From JAZDLC01 sp043802345 (lineage in GTDB: Bacteria; Planctomycetota; B15-G4; JADJEK01), in the NCBI GenBank assembly GCA_043802345.1, contig JAZDLC010000110.1, positions 1 to 5,369 on the forward strand: a DNA stretch of 5,369 bases, in the 5' to 3' direction. The position numbers were made by a program, and so were the translations under genes. The notes below the pieces were generated by a model. It worked only from the letters and a program-made list of their open reading frames with translations, made no database searches and was not told the origin of the DNA. The stretch's first letter is position 1, and every line of letters starts with the position of its first letter. Positions 3,166 to 5,369 of the stretch are shown here, piece after piece.

Positions 3166-5369
3166 TCATTCCCCGCGAAGCTCGGCGCTGTAGGCGTTGC
3201 GCGCCGCGCCCAACCTGCCGGTGGTCTGGATCGCCTCCACGAACCGGAGCGCCGCCTCCCTGAGGGCGAGGTTGGCGGCTTCGATTTGCGCCCTCACGGC
3301 GGGGTCCGCCCCGGGGCGGAGCGGCAGGCGGTCCCCAGAGAGTGCGAGCAATGTCAGCACCTCGGTAGCGTATCCACTCATCAGGGCGGACCGCGGCGCG
3401 GTGAACTCGATCCAGGGCTGATCGTCCGTGATGGTCCGGGAAGCCCGGCCTGCCAGTTCCTGCAGTGATTCCCGTCCAGCGAAGTAGCAGCCCAGCAAGC
3501 TCTCCGCGTCCGGCACCCCGACACCCCGGAGAAGCGAGCGAACCGGTTCCCGGGAGACTCGGGAGCGGATCCGTTGCAGGTCGATGGCGAGTGGTTCCAG
3601 CGAGCCGAGCAGAACCATGTCGTACCCGGTGACCCAGGCGGAGACTTCCGGGAACACCTCGCTGAAGGTCCGCACGATGCCCGCGATGTCCTCGGTGGTC
3701 AGTTCATACAGGGGAATCCACTGGGACATCATGCCGCCATCGGCCAGACGTGCCCTCGCCAGGCGGTAATACTCCGCCGTGAACAGGTTGGCAGACCCTG
3801 CCACCCAGGGATGGATCGGATCGGCGGAGATCAGGTCGTACTGTTTCTGACTGCGTTGCAGGAAGGCGCGGCCGTCGTCGCAGTGGAGTTGGACGTTCGG
3901 GCGGTCCAGCACGGCTCCGGTCCAGCGGTCGAAGAGAGGAGCGGCCGCGATGACGCCGCTGCTCAGCTCCACGATCTCCAGCGATTCCGCCCCGGAGAGG
4001 GCCAGGGCTCCGGATGACATTCCCGTGCCGAGAGCGATCGAGACGATTCGTCGCGGGTCTTCATGGAGGAGCGTCGGGATGAAACCGAGGAGGAGCTGAA
4101 GGCGCTGATCGATGAACATCGAAGTGGCGACCGCCTTGCCGTTCACGAACAGGCAGCGCACCGGCATCGGTTCACCCCGCTCCTCCACCTCGATGACCTG
4201 TACCGAGCTGGCCGGCGACTCGGCATAGAAGATCTCCCGTTCCCCCAGGGCGGCTCCGTCCGGCTGGCCGGGGTACAGGCCGCCTGCCAGCAGAGCCAGG
4301 GAAAAAAGGAGCGACGCGGCGAGGAGCGCGGGAGGGGGCTGTTCGCCGGCCTTGCGACCTGCCAACAGGGGGAGCAGACCTGCCAGCAGGGAGAGGAGGC
4401 CCAACGAGAGCAGGGACCACCTCAGTCCGAAAAGGGGCAGGAGGACCACGACCGCCATGACGGAGCCGACAACCGACCCGAGCGTGTTCAGGCCGTAGAG
4501 CAGCCCGAGTCTTCTGGCGAGCGGCCCCGGCGATGCCTGAAACCAGCGAGTCACGGCGGGGAAGATGGCTCCCGACAGGAGAGTCGCTGGCAGGAACGTC
4601 AATGCCGCGAGGGAGGTGGCGGCGAGGAGGAAGTCGAGCATGGAGGCGCCGGGGCTCAGCAGGCCGAGATTCCGGGGACCCTGGAGCGGGTCGCCCGGAC
4701 CCACCTTCATGCGCAGGAGGAGAAGGCCGAGACCGATTGCTCCAGCGAGCAGGAAGCAGCAGTGCGCGAGTGCGGAGAGCGGCCGCTTCCTCGCGGCCAG
4801 GAAGCCCCCGCCGAGCAGACCGCCTCCGGCGATTCCCAGCAGGAAGATCGCCAGCACCGAGGCGAAGGCGTAGACCGATCCGCCGAGCAGCGAGATCAGT
4901 AGCCGGTTCCCCAGGATCTGCAGCGCGACGGTCACGCAGCCGATGAGGGCCGCCATCGAGAAGAGCGCGGCGCCATGGGGGGTGCCGGAAGCAGGCTCCC
5001 TGGAGGGCGGCCGGGTCGCAGCCGCCGGCGCGCCGCGGCTTCGCCAAGCGAGCAACAGCGCCGCGCACGCCAGCAATAGGTTCAGCCCGGCCGCGAGGCG
5101 GGTGGTGCCCGCCAGCCCGAGTGCCGGGAGGAACTGGTAGGCGCACAGCAAGGTCCCCAGCTCGGCGCCGCCGGTATTCCACCCGTAGAGCTGGCCGATG
5201 CGGCCGGCCACGTTCTCGCGGTCGGCGGCCAGAGCACGCCCGAGAACCGGGAAAGTGGCGCCCATCAGCATGGTGGGGACGACCAGGATCAGGAACGACA
5301 GCAAGAAGGTCTGCCAGGGGAACGACCCGCCCCCGGCCGGAGGTGACAGATGCTCTCCCGCCAGCCGGA
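3166..5369 (-). CDS. Fused multi-pass membrane / spermidine-synthase-like protein, N-terminus cut off
   Basis: The frame is open to the right edge, so the start is missing; about 733 residues are visible. A TTG at 5304 is only an internal codon; numbering here counts from it. The first 345 residues hold about ten hydrophobic segments with the hallmark PTMLMGATFPVL (10-21) and LYGWNTGGAELG (39-50), typical of transporter-like membrane halves fused to spermidine synthase domains. From about 355 a Rossmann-type domain follows: VNGKAVATSMF (387-397), the cofactor loop ALGTGMSSG (424-432), acidic E446 in EIVEL, CDDGRAF (475-481), and YDLISADPIHPWVAGSANLF (489-508). The last 70 residues form a helical tail. 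Compared with true spermidine synthases the first Asp of the D-S-S-D-P motif is kept (D495), but the second, which binds the diamine, is His498, and the GGGDGG loop has lost its Asp. Aminopropyl transfer to putrescine is therefore doubtful; the real substrate is unknown. Confidence 0.88.
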   Translation of the reverse strand, partial: RLAGEHLSPPAGGGSFPWQTFLLSFLILVVPTMLMGATFPVLGRALAADRENVAGRIGQLYGWNTGGAELGTLLCAYQFLPALGLAGTTRLAAGLNLLLACAALLLAWRSRGAPAAATRPPSREPASGTPHGAALFSMAALIGCVTVALQILGNRLLISLLGGSVYAFASVLAIFLLGIAGGGLLGGGFLAARKRPLSALAHCCFLLAGAIGLGLLLLRMKVGPGDPLQGPRNLGLLSPGASMLDFLLAATSLAALTFLPATLLSGAIFPAVTRWFQASPGPLARRLGLLYGLNTLGSVVGSVMAVVVLLPLFGLRWSLLSLGLLSLLAGLLPLLAGRKAGEQPPPALLAASLLFSLALLAGGLYPGQPDGAALGEREIFYAESPASSVQVIEVEERGEPMPVRCLFVNGKAVATSMFIDQRLQLLLGFIPTLLHEDPRRIVSIALGTGMSSGALALSGAESLEIVELSSGVIAAAPLFDRWTGAVLDRPNVQLHCDDGRAFLQRSQKQYDLISADPIHPWVAGSANLFTAEYYRLARARLADGGMMSQWIPLYELTTEDIAGIVRTFSEVFPEVSAWVTGYDMVLLGSLEPLAIDLQRIRSRVSREPVRSLLRGVGVPDAESLLGCYFAGRESLQELAGRASRTITDDQPWIEFTAPRSALMSGYATEVLTLLALSGDRLPLRPGADPAVRAQIEAANLALREAALRFVEAIQTTGRLGAARNAYSAELRGE

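Noticed and set aside
4063..4902. Long plus-strand open frame of 279 codons, very rich in Glu, Arg and Gln
   Set aside because: It lies wholly antisense to the membrane/spermidine-synthase-like gene, whose protein has clear family motifs. The odd composition is what the complement of Leu/Ala-rich GC-rich coding sequence gives, and no ribosome-binding site was seen.
5302..5304. TTG as the start of the spermidine-synthase-like gene
   Set aside because: The frame continues upstream to the window edge without a stop, no ribosome-binding site precedes the TTG, and it falls at the beginning of a membrane helix that normally lies well inside these proteins.

Overview
The window is about two-thirds G+C and gene-dense. 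It holds conserved bacterial housekeeping genes: the trmD-rplS tRNA/ribosome pair and the riboflavin synthase gene ribE. It also holds a large membrane-anchored spermidine-synthase-like protein and two small membrane-anchored proteins that I cannot name. The sequence does not fix the phylum. High G+C, the fused membrane/spermidine-synthase architecture and a Lys/Ala/Pro-rich tail on L19 suggest a high-GC, probably Gram-negative lineage from environmental or metagenomic material. That is inference only.

Layout from left to right. Positions 1-143 (minus) carry the first 47 residues of a single-pass membrane protein cut by the window edge. Positions 197-652 (minus) are rplS and 666-1370 (minus) are trmD, only 13 bases apart, so they are very probably co-transcribed, with the partial gene possibly a third member. 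A 137-base divergent intergenic region (1371-1507) separates trmD from ribE (1508-2155, plus). It holds candidate back-to-back promoters whose -10 boxes overlap, and two stem-loops in the trmD leader. The usual upstream partners rpsP and rimM are not in front of trmD here.

A 360-base gene-free region (2156-2515) follows between convergent genes. It contains a long nested inverted repeat (2215-2312), a G-quadruplex-type G tract, and an imperfect direct repeat of 34 bases. Next comes an unrecognised 198-residue membrane-anchored protein (2516-3112, minus). Upstream of it lies the 3' 2.2 kb of a fused membrane/spermidine-synthase-like gene (3166 to beyond 5369, minus). These last two genes are close and co-directional and may form an operon.

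Functionally this is mostly ordinary chromosomal sequence. TrmD methylates G37 of tRNAs, L19 sits at the 30S-50S interface, and RibE makes riboflavin from lumazine. I see no defence system, mobile element, CRISPR array or RNA gene. The points most worth a second look are a Glu in place of the catalytic Asp of TrmD, the structured leader of trmD, the 38-residue tail on L19, the nested hairpin and repeats at 2156-2515, and the altered active site of the spermidine-synthase-like domain.
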